Below, piece after piece: positions 45,017-54,287 of a stretch of DNA of 64,000 nucleotides (the stretch's first letter is position 1; the number at the start of each line of letters is the position of its first letter). Origin of the DNA: Gordonia paraffinivorans NBRC 108238 (lineage in GTDB: Bacteria > Actinomycetota > Actinomycetes > Mycobacteriales > Mycobacteriaceae). The notes under the pieces are model-generated. The model made no database searches. It saw only the letters and a program-made list of their open reading frames with translations, and was not told where the DNA came from. The DNA is taken from the NCBI RefSeq assembly GCF_000344155.1, contig NZ_BAOQ01000005.1, positions 1 through 64,000 on the forward strand, given 5' to 3'. Both the position numbers and the translations under genes were made by a program.

Positions 45017-45820
45017 TCAGCCGGGCAGCCACTCGGTCGGCGGGTCCGCCGCGAGGAAGTTCAGCACCAGCGGATTGAACAGCTCCGGCGACTCCACCGG
45101 CATGATATGCGTCCCGGGCAGCACCGCGAACCGCGCCTTCGGCAGGGCCCGGACGATCTCCAGGGCGTGTTCCACCCGCACGATGCCGCGATCGGCCATG
45201 ACCACCAGGGTCGGCGCTTCGACGCCGGCGAAATCGCGGACCGGGTACTCGGGCTCGGTGGTGATCATGCGCAGTGTCTTGTCGAAGACGACGCCGAAGT
45301 GCTCGGGCCCGTCGGGCGAGGTCGCGTCGTGGTGCTGGCGCAGGTAGTCGATGGTCTCGGGGTTTCGGCGCAGCACGAGCTCGACGAACTCGTCGGTGTG
45401 CCGGCCGCTGCTGTTCAGGTAGCCGTTGACGTACACCACGCGGTTGACCAGGTCGGGTCGCTCCCGTGCGACGAGCAGCGCGACGACAGCGCCGTCGGCC
45501 CAGCCGACCAGGTTGGCGCGGGTCCCGACCACGGTCTCCAGGTAGTCGACGGTCCGCTCGAGGATCGTCGCGAACGTGTACTCGCCGGGCACGTCCGGGC
45601 TGTGCCCGTGCCCGGGGCGTTCGGGCAGGTAGACGCGCAACCCCGCGTCGACGAAGTCGGTCACCTGCGCGCCCCATGTCGCGGCCGAGGCGAACAGGCC
45701 GTGCAGCAGCACGGTCGGGACGCCCTGTGGGTCGCCGCCGCAGAAATGCCAGATCGTCGACCCGGCGACCTCCACGTAGACGCCGCCGTCGACCTCCTCG
45801 CCCACGAGTACCGGTCGCAT
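45017..45820 (-). CDS. Alpha/beta-hydrolase fold protein lacking the nucleophile
   Basis: A 267-residue alpha/beta-hydrolase. The oxyanion strand is VLLHGLFASAATW (about residues 37-49), ERPGHGHSPD follows, and the C-terminal His is in LPGTHIMPVE (about 243). At the nucleophile elbow the sequence is NLVGWADGAVV (about 98-108): the GxSxG pattern is G-W-A-D-G, so the catalytic Ser is Ala (codon GCC). The next residue is Asp. BphL-type relatives have GWSDGG. Either it is a non-catalytic binding protein or it works differently. The ATG at 45820 follows GAGGGAGC. The 240 bp beyond (45821-46060) hold nothing recognisable. Confidence 0.82.
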   Translation of the reverse strand: MRPVLVGEEVDGGVYVEVAGSTIWHFCGGDPQGVPTVLLHGLFASAATWGAQVTDFVDAGLRVYLPERPGHGHSPDVPGEYTFATILERTVDYLETVVGTRANLVGWADGAVVALLVARERPDLVNRVVYVNGYLNSSGRHTDEFVELVLRRNPETIDYLRQHHDATSPDGPEHFGVVFDKTLRMITTEPEYPVRDFAGVEAPTLVVMADRGIVRVEHALEIVRALPKARFAVLPGTHIMPVESPELFNPLVLNFLAADPPTEWLPG

Positions 45821-46060
45821 GACGCTCCCTCGACGCAGATGTGCAGATGTGTGTCGCCGCAATGGTCGCAGAGTCGCCTGCCGGCCGGAGGGATCGTTGG
45901 AGAATCGAAATCTGTCGGACGGACGCCCCGCAATTTCGTGACCGGGAACATCAGCACCGTGTCCATCGGTCAGGGGACATCTCGGGATGGTCTAGGTTTG
46001 ACGATGGCAAGTCAGGGTTCTGAATGGTCTGAGTGACGGACGGGTGGCGCGGCGACGTGA

Positions 46061-47326
46061 CGGGGAATCGGTGGTTCGGACGGACACGGGTCGCGGCGGT
46101 ACCTGTTCTTCCTCGCCTGGGCAGCGCGTCGTCTGATCCGGTGGGTGTCCACCGACGACGTGCACGAGCTCGTCGTCGCGGGCATCGCGCTGGCGCTGTC
46201 CTACCTCACCCGCTACGACGGCGGCGCGGCGGCGTTGGCCGCCGGGGCCGTCGTCGGATGGATCACGTACCGGCGGCGTGACCCCCGCAAGCGGATTCCG
46301 CGGGCCCTCGTCGACGTCACCATCGTCGTCGCGCCGGCCGCGCTCGCGTTCGTCGTCTGGGCGGCGACGGGCTGGCTGATCACCGGAGACGCGTTCGCGC
46401 AGTTCACGTCCGAGTACGGCAACGCGGCCATCATCGCGCAGTCGGGCGGGTCGGGCTCGTCGGCGACCTCCGAGGCGTTGGGGTTCTCGGCGATGGAGAT
46501 GCTGATCCTGGCTCCGCTGTTGCCGCTGCTCGCGCTCGTCGTCATCGCGTACCGGGCACGCAGGCACCGGCTGGCCCCGCTGGCGCCGTGCCTGATGATC
46601 GTGGCCGTGCTGGCGTTCCAGGTGCTCACCTACGCCCGCGGATCGACGTTCGGCTTCCTGCGCTTCTACATGACGGTGACCGTCCTCGCCGCGATCCTCG
46701 CCCTGTTGTCGGTGCCGCGGCGGGCGCCCATACCGGTGCGGCGCCTGGGCGCCCACGCGGACATCCCCGGGACCCTCCCGCACCCATCGGCCCTCCGCTA
46801 CCGGCTCGCCGCGACCCTGGCGGTGATCGCGAGTCTCGTGGCGCTGCCGGTGACCGCCGAGGGGATGACATCGCCCAAGTACGCGCCGCAGGAGTTCGCG
46901 CTCGCGTCGGTCGTAGACCCGCAGCCGGACTCCGTCGATCCGAAGTACCTGGACGAGCAACGCGTCGTGCGCACCTTCTCCACCGAGCGGGCGCTCGCCG
47001 AGTACCTGGACTCGCTCGACCTCCCCGACGGTTCGGTGCTGACCGACACGGTCTACGGATTCGCCGTGGTGGTCCAGTCCGCGCGGCCGAAGCAGTTCGT
47101 CATCCCGTCGGACCGGGACTTCACCGCGCTGCTCGAGAACCCGGCCGGCGGCGGGGTGAAGTACTTCCTGACCGTCCCGAACGAGGGGCGCGGCGCGTCG
47201 GACGCGATCAACCAGCGTTATCCGACGATGTACGACAACGGCGCCCAGATAGGCGCGCTGGTCCTCGAGGCCCGGAACCAGGGCGTCGACCAGCCGGACT
47301 GGCGGGTGTACGAGATCGTGCGGTAG
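46061..47326 (+). pseudogene. 5'-truncated GT-C-like membrane glycosyltransferase
   Basis: The frame opens after a TGA at 46058-46060 and has no ATG, GTG or TTG until GTG 46145, but sequence before it already reads like membrane protein (RRYLFFLAWAARRLIRW), so coding clearly began further upstream in an ancestor. From GTG 46145 the frame gives 393 residues: a helix containing SYLTRYDGGAAA, a pattern found in the middle of GT-C transferases after the catalytic half, then about five more helices and a C-terminal extracytoplasmic domain (SPKYAPQEFALASV to the end). The N-terminal half with the acidic catalytic loop is missing. It may still be expressed from GTG 46145, but as a headless protein. 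Confidence 0.55.
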
Positions 47327-47345
47327 GCGGCGATACCGGTCGGGG

Positions 47346-48551
47346 TCACCCGCTGAACCGGGAAGCGCTCTCGTGCAGCATCTTCCACGCCGGATCCGAC
47401 GGGCCGATGTCGTAGGTGCAGTCCTGGTGCCGCGGGTCGGGCACATACGACCACAGCAGGGCGCCCGCTGTCCCGGCCTCGCGCTGCCGGGTGATGGCGG
47501 CGTCGAACCGGCGTGCCCGCTCCGTCACCGACAGGCATGAGCCCGCCTCGATGCCGATCTCGTTGACCACCAGGGGTTTGCCGAGTTCTCGTGCCTGCTC
47601 GATGCGGGCGCGCAGGTTGCTGCCCCGGGGTCCGCCGTCGGGATCGCCCACGCTCTCGTAGGCGTGGTAGTCGAGGACGTCGATCCCGGTGGAGCGGCTC
47701 ACCTGTGCGTATCCGTCGCCCGCCAGGCCGCACTGGTCGCCGCCGACCAGGCCGGCGAAGATCGGCCGTTCGGGGTCGAACTGTCGCAGGTGCGCGCCGG
47801 CGCGATCGAAGAACCTGCGGAGCACGGGGGTGGCGTCGTGCGGGCACGTGCGGTCCACCCACTCGCACGAGGCGCCGCACTTGCTGGCCTCCGGCTCGCC
47901 GACGAGCTCCCAACCCGCGACCGCCCGCTCCTCGCGCCAGCGGGTGACCGCCGTCTCGACCCGGTCGGCGAAGGTCAGGCCGTGCGTCAGGGCGCGGGTC
48001 TCCCACTCTCCGGCGTAGAAGTCGTAGTCCTTGAACTCGTCGTCCTCACAGACTCCCGACACGCCGGTCAACACGGGGAGGACCAGTTGCTCGTGGCGCG
48101 CCGCCGCCTGGAAGACACGGTCGAGCGGCCCGAAGTCGAGCATCCCCGTGTTCTTGTCGACCACGAACGACGAGTAGAGGTTGAAACGGGTGAGCGAACG
48201 GGGCGGCAGCGCAGCGAAGTAGGCGTCGAGATCGACCTCGGCGCCGCATCCCTCGTTGACCGACCAGTCGGTTCCCGGTTGGTACGCGTTGAGCCCGATC
48301 GGCCACCACGGGCTGTCGTCGAGCATGAGACCGGTCGGGGTCGCCTGGACTCGGGGACCGGGCGTCTCGGATTCGGCGGCCGGTATCTCCGGCGAGCAAC
48401 TCGTCATTCCGAGCAGCACGACGACGGCCAGGGCGACGGTGGTCACGAGGACGGCAACCGCTCGGGACCTCGCCCGGTCGGCTGCCGGGTCCGTCGTCGG
48501 CCCCGGGTTGCGGTGGATCACGGGATGGGAGATCACTCGCGGGTCAGACAC
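47346..48551 (-). CDS. GH5-like glycoside hydrolase lipoprotein
   Basis: A 401-residue secreted protein. The signal sequence (RARSRAVAVLVTTVALAVVV in its core) ends at LLGMTSC, a lipobox. The mature part is a TIM-barrel like family 5 mannanases and cellulases: PWWPIGLNAYQ near the start, VAGWELVGEPEAS (about residues 210-222) with the putative acid/base Glu, and KPLVVNEIGIEAG (about 335) with the putative nucleophile Glu. The usual N-E-P at the first site is G-E-P here. Four or more Cys suggest disulfides. GTG 48551 is the likely start, though internal GTGs are possible. Substrate may be a cell-wall or environmental polysaccharide. Confidence 0.72.
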   Translation of the reverse strand: MSDPRVISHPVIHRNPGPTTDPAADRARSRAVAVLVTTVALAVVVLLGMTSCSPEIPAAESETPGPRVQATPTGLMLDDSPWWPIGLNAYQPGTDWSVNEGCGAEVDLDAYFAALPPRSLTRFNLYSSFVVDKNTGMLDFGPLDRVFQAAARHEQLVLPVLTGVSGVCEDDEFKDYDFYAGEWETRALTHGLTFADRVETAVTRWREERAVAGWELVGEPEASKCGASCEWVDRTCPHDATPVLRRFFDRAGAHLRQFDPERPIFAGLVGGDQCGLAGDGYAQVSRSTGIDVLDYHAYESVGDPDGGPRGSNLRARIEQARELGKPLVVNEIGIEAGSCLSVTERARRFDAAITRQREAGTAGALLWSYVPDPRHQDCTYDIGPSDPAWKMLHESASRFSG

Positions 48552-48642
48552 GGGGCTCGACGAAAGCCCCTCCGACCACGCACTCGGCGCGGATTCGTGG
48601 CCATGTCGGGACCTTCGACCCGGATTGCCTAGGGTGGCGGGC

Positions 48643-49203
48643 ATGGCGGGAAGACCCAGGCGGAGTCCGATGGCGAGAACCGGTGCCGTGCTCGTCGGCA
48701 TCGGCGTGACGGTCGTCGTGGCCGGTGGGTGCGGTTCGACGCCCGGCGGGGGACCGGAGGCGACGGGGGCCCACTCGTCGACAGCCGTCGAGACCACCGC
48801 CCCCGCGACGTCGTCCCGGGCGGGGTCGGTCGGCGCGTCGACGACCCGACGGGCACCGCGCGACGGGTCACCGAGTCCGACGGTCGTCTATCGCCCGCCC
48901 TATATCGATCACGTGGAGTGGACCGACACCGCGGTGGGCCCGAGCCTGTCGGTGTTCCCGACCACGTCCGGGCGCCACACCGACGACCCGGCCGGGATGG
49001 CCACGGCCTGGCAGGAGGTCCTGGCTCTCGAGCCGGGCGCGGACACGCCGGGGATGCAGGCGCAGTTCGACTGCCACTGGCGGTTCGCGCGGATCGTCGA
49101 TCCAGAGAAGGCGAGCTGGAACCTCGAGCCCGGGCGTCCGGTGGTCACCGAGCAGGAGATGATCTCCGCGCGGTGCAACCCCGGCTTCGCCGAGGAGTAC
49201 TGA
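48643..49203 (+). CDS. DUF2599 lipoprotein
   Basis: A 186-residue predicted lipoprotein with a hydrophobic signal (GAVLVGIGVTVVVAGGC) ending in the lipobox AGGC, a Thr/Ser/Ala/Pro linker of some 50 residues and a C-terminal DUF2599 domain: YIDHVEWTDT, WRFARIVDPEKASWNLEPG and ISARCNPGFAEEY, with two Cys likely paired. The family is mainly actinobacterial and of unknown role. TAGGGT at 48630-48635 ends 7 nt before the ATG, so it is probably leaderless. It diverges from the GH5-like gene (about 91 bp). Confidence 0.82.
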   Translation: MAGRPRRSPMARTGAVLVGIGVTVVVAGGCGSTPGGGPEATGAHSSTAVETTAPATSSRAGSVGASTTRRAPRDGSPSPTVVYRPPYIDHVEWTDTAVGPSLSVFPTTSGRHTDDPAGMATAWQEVLALEPGADTPGMQAQFDCHWRFARIVDPEKASWNLEPGRPVVTEQEMISARCNPGFAEEY

Positions 49204-49231
49204 GCGTCGCCGAGCGCGTCGGGAGACCGGC

Positions 49232-50104
49232 TCAGCGGGTGCGGTACACGCGGCGCGAGCCGACGATCCGGCACGCCACGTAGATCACGAACGAGATGAT
49301 CGTGACGAACACCGATACCGGCAGCTTGGGGGCCAGCGACAGGAGCAGCCCGCCGATCGCGACGACCTCGGCGAACACCACCGACAGCACCAGCGCACGC
49401 ACCGGGTTGGCGGTGATCCGCGCCGCGGCCGCGCCGGGGGTGATCAACAGCGACATCACCAGCAGGGCGCCGATGATCTGCACCCCCTGGGCGCAGGCGA
49501 GGCCCATGACGATCGCGAAGACCACCGACAGGGTGCGCACGGGCACGCCGCGCGCCTGTGCGACCCGCGGGTCGGTGGAGGCGAACAGCAGCGGCCGGTA
49601 GATGACGGCGAGGACCGCCACGACGATCGCCGCGGTGATCGCGATAGCCACCAGTCCCTGCACGCCCACGCTGACGACTTGGCCGGTGAGCAGGGCGAAG
49701 CCCGTGCCGATCCGCCCGTAGAGCGCGAGGAACAGCACACCGATGCCGAGCCCGAAGGCCATCACCACGCCGATGACCGAATCGCGTTCGCGCGCCTTGT
49801 TGCCCATCCAGCCGAAGACGGCCGCCGCGACGACCGCGCCGATGACGCCGCCGAGGTTCACGCTGAACCCGGCGAGCAGCGCCGCGGCCGCACCGGTCAC
49901 CGAGAGCTCGCTCGCGCCGTGCACGGCGAACGACATCTGCCGGGCGACGATGAGCGGGCCGAGCAGCCCGCCCACCAGGCCGAGGAGGGCCATCGCCAGC
50001 AGGGCGTGCTGCACGAAGTCGTAGCCGAGCAGGTCGGCGGTCGTGGAGAAGTCCCACAGGTCGCTGAAGCTGCGTTCGGCGGCCAGGGTCGTCGTGGCGC
50101 TCAT
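49232..50104 (-). CDS. znuB: Zinc ABC transporter permease ZnuB
   Basis: A 290-residue ABC-3 family permease with about eight membrane helices. Family motifs include FVQHALLAMALLGLVGGLLG (first helix), the conserved MSFAVHGASELSVTGAAAA (about residues 56-74, with the His/Glu of this permease class) and VQIIGALLVMSLLITPGAAA (about 206-225). Its ATG overlaps the znuC stop (ATGA). It is the last gene of znuACB; the product imports zinc, possibly manganese. Confidence 0.93.
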   Translation of the reverse strand: MSATTTLAAERSFSDLWDFSTTADLLGYDFVQHALLAMALLGLVGGLLGPLIVARQMSFAVHGASELSVTGAAAALLAGFSVNLGGVIGAVVAAAVFGWMGNKARERDSVIGVVMAFGLGIGVLFLALYGRIGTGFALLTGQVVSVGVQGLVAIAITAAIVVAVLAVIYRPLLFASTDPRVAQARGVPVRTLSVVFAIVMGLACAQGVQIIGALLVMSLLITPGAAAARITANPVRALVLSVVFAEVVAIGGLLLSLAPKLPVSVFVTIISFVIYVACRIVGSRRVYRTR

Positions 50105-50925
50105 GCGGGGCGGCTCCCCGGCGTCTCGGGCGCGACGCAGTGGTGGGCGTCCTCGCCGCCGATCACCACCAGCCGGCCGTTCACCCGCAGCACCTCGACG
50201 TCGCTGCCGTAGAGCTCGCTGAGGGTCTCGGTGGTCATGACCTGCTCGGGGGTGCCGATGCGGAACCGGCCCCCCACGAGGTAGAGCACCCGGTCCACGT
50301 AGGGGAGGATCGGGTTGATCTCGTGGGTGACGAACACGACGGCGGTGCCGGCCTCGCGCCGCCGGCGGTCGATGAGGTCGACGACGACGTGCTGATTGGT
50401 GGGGTCGAGGCTCGCGAGCGGCTCGTCGCACAGCAGGAGGTCGGGCTCGCTCACCACGGCCTGCGCCACCCGCAGCCGTTGCTGTTCTCCGCCGGAGAGC
50501 ACGCCCAGAGGTGCGTCGGCGTAGTGCCGCGCGTCCACTGCGTCGAGCGCGCGATCGACCAGCTCCCGGCGCCGGGCGCGGCCACGCAGACCCAGACCCC
50601 AGCGGTTGCCGTCCACGCCGAAGCCGACGAGGTCGCGCCCGCGGATGGCCATCGGATCGGCGTCGTCGGCGTGCTGCTGAGGGATGTAGCCGACGGCCTC
50701 GGTGGTCTCGACCGTGCCGCTGCGCAGCGCGTACTGGCCGAGCAGGACGCGCAGGAACGACGTCTTGCCCGATCCGTTGGGGCCGAGCACCGCGACGAAC
50801 TCGCCGGGTTCGATGGCGAGGTCGAGGCCGTCCCAGAGCACGCGATCCCCGAACGCCAGGCGGGCCCCGGAGAACGTGACGACCGGCCGGCCGCCGCGTT
50901 GCGCCGACACGGGACCGGGGGTCAC
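50101..50925 (-). CDS. znuC: Zinc ABC transporter ATP-binding protein ZnuC
   Basis: A 274-residue ATPase of a metal-uptake ABC system. Walker A is LGPNGSGKTSFL (about residues 47-58), the Q-loop GYIPQQHA, the signature LSGGEQQRLRVAQ (about 145-157), Walker B LLLCDEPLASLD and the switch His in FVTHEINPI. The GTG at 50925 overlaps the znuA TGA (GTGA), and its own stop overlaps znuB, so all three genes are coupled by 4-bp overlaps. Confidence 0.93.
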   Translation of the reverse strand: MTPGPVSAQRGGRPVVTFSGARLAFGDRVLWDGLDLAIEPGEFVAVLGPNGSGKTSFLRVLLGQYALRSGTVETTEAVGYIPQQHADDADPMAIRGRDLVGFGVDGNRWGLGLRGRARRRELVDRALDAVDARHYADAPLGVLSGGEQQRLRVAQAVVSEPDLLLCDEPLASLDPTNQHVVVDLIDRRRREAGTAVVFVTHEINPILPYVDRVLYLVGGRFRIGTPEQVMTTETLSELYGSDVEVLRVNGRLVVIGGEDAHHCVAPETPGSRPA

Positions 50926-51881
50926 CGGGCTCCGCCGGAGGCGAGTGCGGCCGACAGTTCGCCGATCTGGTCGCGTTGCCAGGTGAGGTAATCGGTGACG
51001 CCGTCGGGCAGGGTCTCGGTGAAGTCGACGACGGGCACGCCGGCCTTCTTCGCGACGCCGAGCATCGCCTCGGTCACCGGGTCGATGGCCTGGACGTTGT
51101 AGATCAGCGCCTTCACCCCGCGGTCGGCGAGCAGGTCCTGCATCGCGGCGCGGTCGGCCGCCGACGGCGACTGGCCCTCCTCCACGGCCTGGGTGAACCC
51201 GGCCGGCGCGGCGTCGACGAGCCCGGCCTCGCTCAGCAGGTACCCCGCGAGCGGCTCGGTCTGGGCGACCTTCGTGCCGTCGTGCGCCTTGCGGATGGCG
51301 GCCAGTTCGGCGCGCAGGCCGTCGATGCCGGTGGTGAAGGTCTTCGCGTTCTCCCGGTAGGTCTCGGCGTTGGCCGGGTCCTGCTCGGCGAGTGCGTCGG
51401 CGATCTCGTCGGCGACCTCCGCGACGACGGGGAGGTCGTAGAAGACGTGCTCGTTCTGTCCGTCGGCCGGGTGCTCGTGGGCCGAGTGGTCGTGGTCGTG
51501 CGATCCGTCCTCGTGCGTGCCGTGCTCGTCGCCGGTGAACAGCGCGTAGGCGTCGATGACGGTGGCGTCGGAGTTGCGCGCGGCCTGCTCCATGTAGGCG
51601 TCGTAGTGCCCGCCGTTGACGACCAGCACGTCGGCGTCGGCGATCTGCGCGGTGTCGGCGGCCGACGGCTCGAACTCGTGGGGGTCGCCCTCGGTGCTGG
51701 TGTAGATCGCGGTGACCCGGGCCTTGTCCCCGGCGACCGCGGATGCCACCGCGCCCCACACGTTGGTGGAGGTGACCACGGTCGGCGTGCCGTCACCGGT
51801 TCCCGACTCTCCGGAGCATCCGGCCAGGGCCAGTGCGGCTGTGGACAGTGCACCGGCGGCCGCCAGCAGCGTTCTCCTCAT
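50922..51881 (-). CDS. znuA: Zinc ABC transporter substrate-binding lipoprotein ZnuA
   Basis: A 319-residue cluster A-I metal-binding lipoprotein. The signal peptide ends at LALAGC (lipobox; Cys at about residue 21). Mature metal ligands are in EGDPHEFEPSAAD (His about 65), GGHYDAYME, the His-rich loop (DEHGTHEDGSHDHDHSAHEH, about 118-137) and late in the chain (VPVVDFTETLP with an acidic residue). The His-rich loop is typical of zinc-specific members. The ATG at 51881 follows AAAGGG; GTG 51887 is an alternative. A Zur-like dyad lies 18-33 bp upstream. Confidence 0.93.
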   Translation of the reverse strand: MRRTLLAAAGALSTAALALAGCSGESGTGDGTPTVVTSTNVWGAVASAVAGDKARVTAIYTSTEGDPHEFEPSAADTAQIADADVLVVNGGHYDAYMEQAARNSDATVIDAYALFTGDEHGTHEDGSHDHDHSAHEHPADGQNEHVFYDLPVVAEVADEIADALAEQDPANAETYRENAKTFTTGIDGLRAELAAIRKAHDGTKVAQTEPLAGYLLSEAGLVDAAPAGFTQAVEEGQSPSAADRAAMQDLLADRGVKALIYNVQAIDPVTEAMLGVAKKAGVPVVDFTETLPDGVTDYLTWQRDQIGELSAALASGGAR

Positions 51882-51898
51882 GGACACCCTTTACGCAA

Positions 51899-51914
51899 AT
51901 GACAATCGTTACCG
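51899..51914 (-). promoter_or_regulatory. Possible Zur operator before znuA
   Basis: The sequence ATGACAATCGTTACCG is AT-richer than its surroundings and a partial dyad around C-G, similar to the TGA/CAAT-N-CATTTTCA pattern of actinobacterial Zur boxes. On the minus strand TACACT (a candidate -10) lies just upstream. The match is imperfect. Confidence 0.4.
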
Positions 51915-52052
51915 AAAACAGTGTAGGGGATCGTCCGGGCCGGTGCGAAGCGCATCGGTGATCTCTGTCTCGTCTTCGCGATGAGCGGTGCGCGGGCGGT
52001 CCGCGCCGGTGCTGTGCGCCGCAGGTGTCGCAGCTTCTCTAAGGTGGAGGGC

Positions 52053-53387
52053 ATGACCTCCAGCCCGATACCGCGGCGTGTCGCGTTGATCTCCGTGCAC
52101 ACCTCGCCGTTGGCGCAGCCGGGCACCGGCGACGCGGGCGGATTGAACGTCTACGTGTGGCAGACCGCGGTGCGGCTCGCGCGTCGCGGGATCGAGGTCG
52201 AGATCTTCACCCGGGCGACATCCTCGGCCGATGCCCCGGCTGTTGCGGCGGCGCCGGGGGTGACCGTCCGTCACGTGGTCGCCGGGCCGTTCGAGGGGCT
52301 CGACAAGCGCGACCTGCCCGCGCAGTTGTGCGCCTTCACCGCCGGGGTGCTCCGCGCCGAGGCCGCGCAGGCCCCGGGGTACTACGACATCATCCACTCG
52401 CACTACTGGCTGTCGGGCCAGGTCGGCTGGCTTGCCCGCGACCGGTGGGGCGTGCCGCTGGTGCACACCGCCCACACCCTCGCCGCGGTCAAGAACGCCG
52501 CGCTCGCCGCCGGTGACACCGCCGAACCCCAGCTCCGAGTGATCGGCGAGCAGCAGGTCGTCGGGGAGGCCGACCGCCTGGTCGCCAACACCGAGACCGA
52601 GGCGGCGGAACTGATCTCGATGTACGACGCCGACCCCGCCCGCATCGACGTCGTGACGCCCGGGGCCGATCTCGACTGCTACACCCCGGGATCGGTGGAA
52701 CAGGCGCGCGCCGCACTGGGTATCGACCCCGACGAGACGATCGTGACCTTCGTCGGACGCATCCAGCCGCTGAAGGCGCCGGACCTGCTGGTCGCCGCCG
52801 CCGCCCCGCTCATCCGGGATGGTCACCGCCTGCGCCTGCTCATCGTCGGAGGCCCGTCGGGGTCGGGGCTGGAGCGGCCGACCGCCCTGATGGACCAGGT
52901 GGCCGAACTCGGGATCGCCGACTCGGTCACCTTCCTTCCGCCGCAGCCCTCGGATCGGCTGGCGCAGGTCTACCGGGCGTCGGATGTCGTCGCGGTGCCG
53001 AGCCATTCGGAGAGCTTCGGGCTGGTGGCGATCGAGGCGCAGGCGTGCGGGACGCCGGTCATCGCCGCAAACGTCGGAGGGCTCGCCGTCGCGGTCGACG
53101 ACGGGCGCACCGGTGTGCTGGTCGACGGCCACGATGTCGGGGACTGGACGAATGCCCTGGAAAAGCTTCTCGGGCAACCGGATCGGCTGGCCGAACTCGG
53201 CCGCAACGCCCGCGCCCACGCCGAGAGGTTCTCCTGGGAGCACACCGTCGACGGGTTGATCGAGAGCTACCGCCACGCCATGCGGTCCTTCGCCGCGCAG
53301 AACGAGTCCGCCGGTCGGGAGCCGACGCAGGGCGGGGCGCGCGTGCGCCGACGCTGGCGTCGGCGTCGTAACCGGGTGACCGTCTGA
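52053..53387 (+). CDS. mshA: D-inositol-3-phosphate glycosyltransferase MshA
   Basis: A 444-residue GT4/GT-B enzyme that starts mycothiol synthesis by adding GlcNAc to inositol 3-phosphate. Motifs: [12 protein letters not shown] (about residues 29-40), [12 protein letters not shown] (about 116-127), [13 protein letters not shown] (about 231-243) and the retaining-GT motif [18 protein letters not shown] (Glu about 328 and 336). The tail is very Arg-rich ([12 protein letters not shown]). TAAGGT at 52040-52045 ends 7 nt before the ATG, which also has a GGAGG directly upstream. The gene order mshA-ybjN matches Rv0486-Rv0487. Divergent from znuA. Confidence 0.95.
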   Translation: MTSSPIPRRVALISVHTSPLAQPGTGDAGGLNVYVWQTAVRLARRGIEVEIFTRATSSADAPAVAAAPGVTVRHVVAGPFEGLDKRDLPAQLCAFTAGVLRAEAAQAPGYYDIIHSHYWLSGQVGWLARDRWGVPLVHTAHTLAAVKNAALAAGDTAEPQLRVIGEQQVVGEADRLVANTETEAAELISMYDADPARIDVVTPGADLDCYTPGSVEQARAALGIDPDETIVTFVGRIQPLKAPDLLVAAAAPLIRDGHRLRLLIVGGPSGSGLERPTALMDQVAELGIADSVTFLPPQPSDRLAQVYRASDVVAVPSHSESFGLVAIEAQACGTPVIAANVGGLAVAVDDGRTGVLVDGHDVGDWTNALEKLLGQPDRLAELGRNARAHAERFSWEHTVDGLIESYRHAMRSFAAQNESAGREPTQGGARVRRRWRRRRNRVTV

Positions 53388-53440
53388 TCGGGCCGGCACA
53401 TCGGTGCCGACCCGGGGATCGAACATCGAGAGAGGATGCC

Positions 53441-54049
53441 GTGAGTCGCAACGAGGTCGTCGAACTGCTCGAGAAGGCACTGACCGACAGCGGGATCGAG
53501 TTCTCCCGCAAGAGCGGAGGCGGTGCCGAGGTCGACCACATCGTCCTCGAGCTCCCCGGCGAGTACAAGCTCAAGACGACCGTGCTCCTGACGGCCAGTG
53601 ACCAGGGCGTCCGGATCGAGGCCTTCGTGTGCCGCCGTCCCGACGAGAACTTCGAGGCGGTCTACAAGTACCTGCTCAAGCGCAACCGCCGTCTGTACGG
53701 GGTGGCGTACACGATCGACAACACCGGAGACATCTATCTGGTCGGGCGGATCTCGCCCGACGCCCTGACGCACGCCGAGATCGACCGCATCCTCGGCCAG
53801 GTGCTCGAGGCGGCCGACGGCGATTTCAACACCCTGCTCGAACTCGGCTTCCTCACCTCGATCCAGCGCGAGTGGGCCTGGCGCGTCGCGCGTGGCGAGT
53901 CGTTGCGCAACCTGCTGGCCTTCGAGCACCTCATCGACAAGGAGTCGCTCCCGGAACCCGGCGAGCCGCTCGAAGGGCGTTATGTCCCAGGCGAATCCGT
54001 GGTGGACGGGGCGCAGGCCGCGAGTGATGAGGGCGGCTCGGAGTTCTGA
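53441..54049 (+). CDS. YbjN-domain protein (Rv0487-like)
   Basis: A 202-residue cytosolic protein of the YbjN family, related to type III secretion chaperone folds. It begins NEVVELLEKALTDSGIEF; KLKTTVLLTASDQGVRIEAF and FEAVYKYLLKRNRRLYGVAY (about residues 68-87) form the core, and DNTGDIYLVGRI follows. The GTG at 53441 comes after GAGAGGATGCC. It is the equivalent of M. tuberculosis Rv0487, at the same place next to mshA. Function unknown. Confidence 0.86.
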   Translation: MSRNEVVELLEKALTDSGIEFSRKSGGGAEVDHIVLELPGEYKLKTTVLLTASDQGVRIEAFVCRRPDENFEAVYKYLLKRNRRLYGVAYTIDNTGDIYLVGRISPDALTHAEIDRILGQVLEAADGDFNTLLELGFLTSIQREWAWRVARGESLRNLLAFEHLIDKESLPEPGEPLEGRYVPGESVVDGAQAASDEGGSEF

Positions 54050-54229
54050 GGGGGTCGCGACCGAGACGCCGCCGGCCGGTCCGGCGCCGGCCGAGCCGAT
54101 CGCCGTCGGGCCTGTTCGGCATCGACGGCCTCCGATGCCGCGTGCCGTCGTTCGGGACGGCCGGGCTGCCAAATGGCCACCGCCGGACGCCGGATTCGTG
54201 AAGGATGGGACGCACAAGAGGTCCAGGTC

Positions 54230-54244
54230 ACATTGTGTCAATGT
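54230..54244 (+). promoter_or_regulatory. Inverted repeat before the acyl-CoA ligase gene
   Basis: ACATTG-TGT-CAATGT is a perfect 6-bp dyad with a 3-nt spacer. A candidate -10 (TACGAT, about 54252) follows and the gene starts at 54288. It could bind a TetR- or GntR-type acyl-CoA-responsive regulator. The remaining sequence from 54050 to 54229 shows nothing recognisable. Confidence 0.45.
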
Positions 54245-54287
54245 CTGTTGATACGATGTGCGGCGTAATCACACCACTGGAGGTGCA

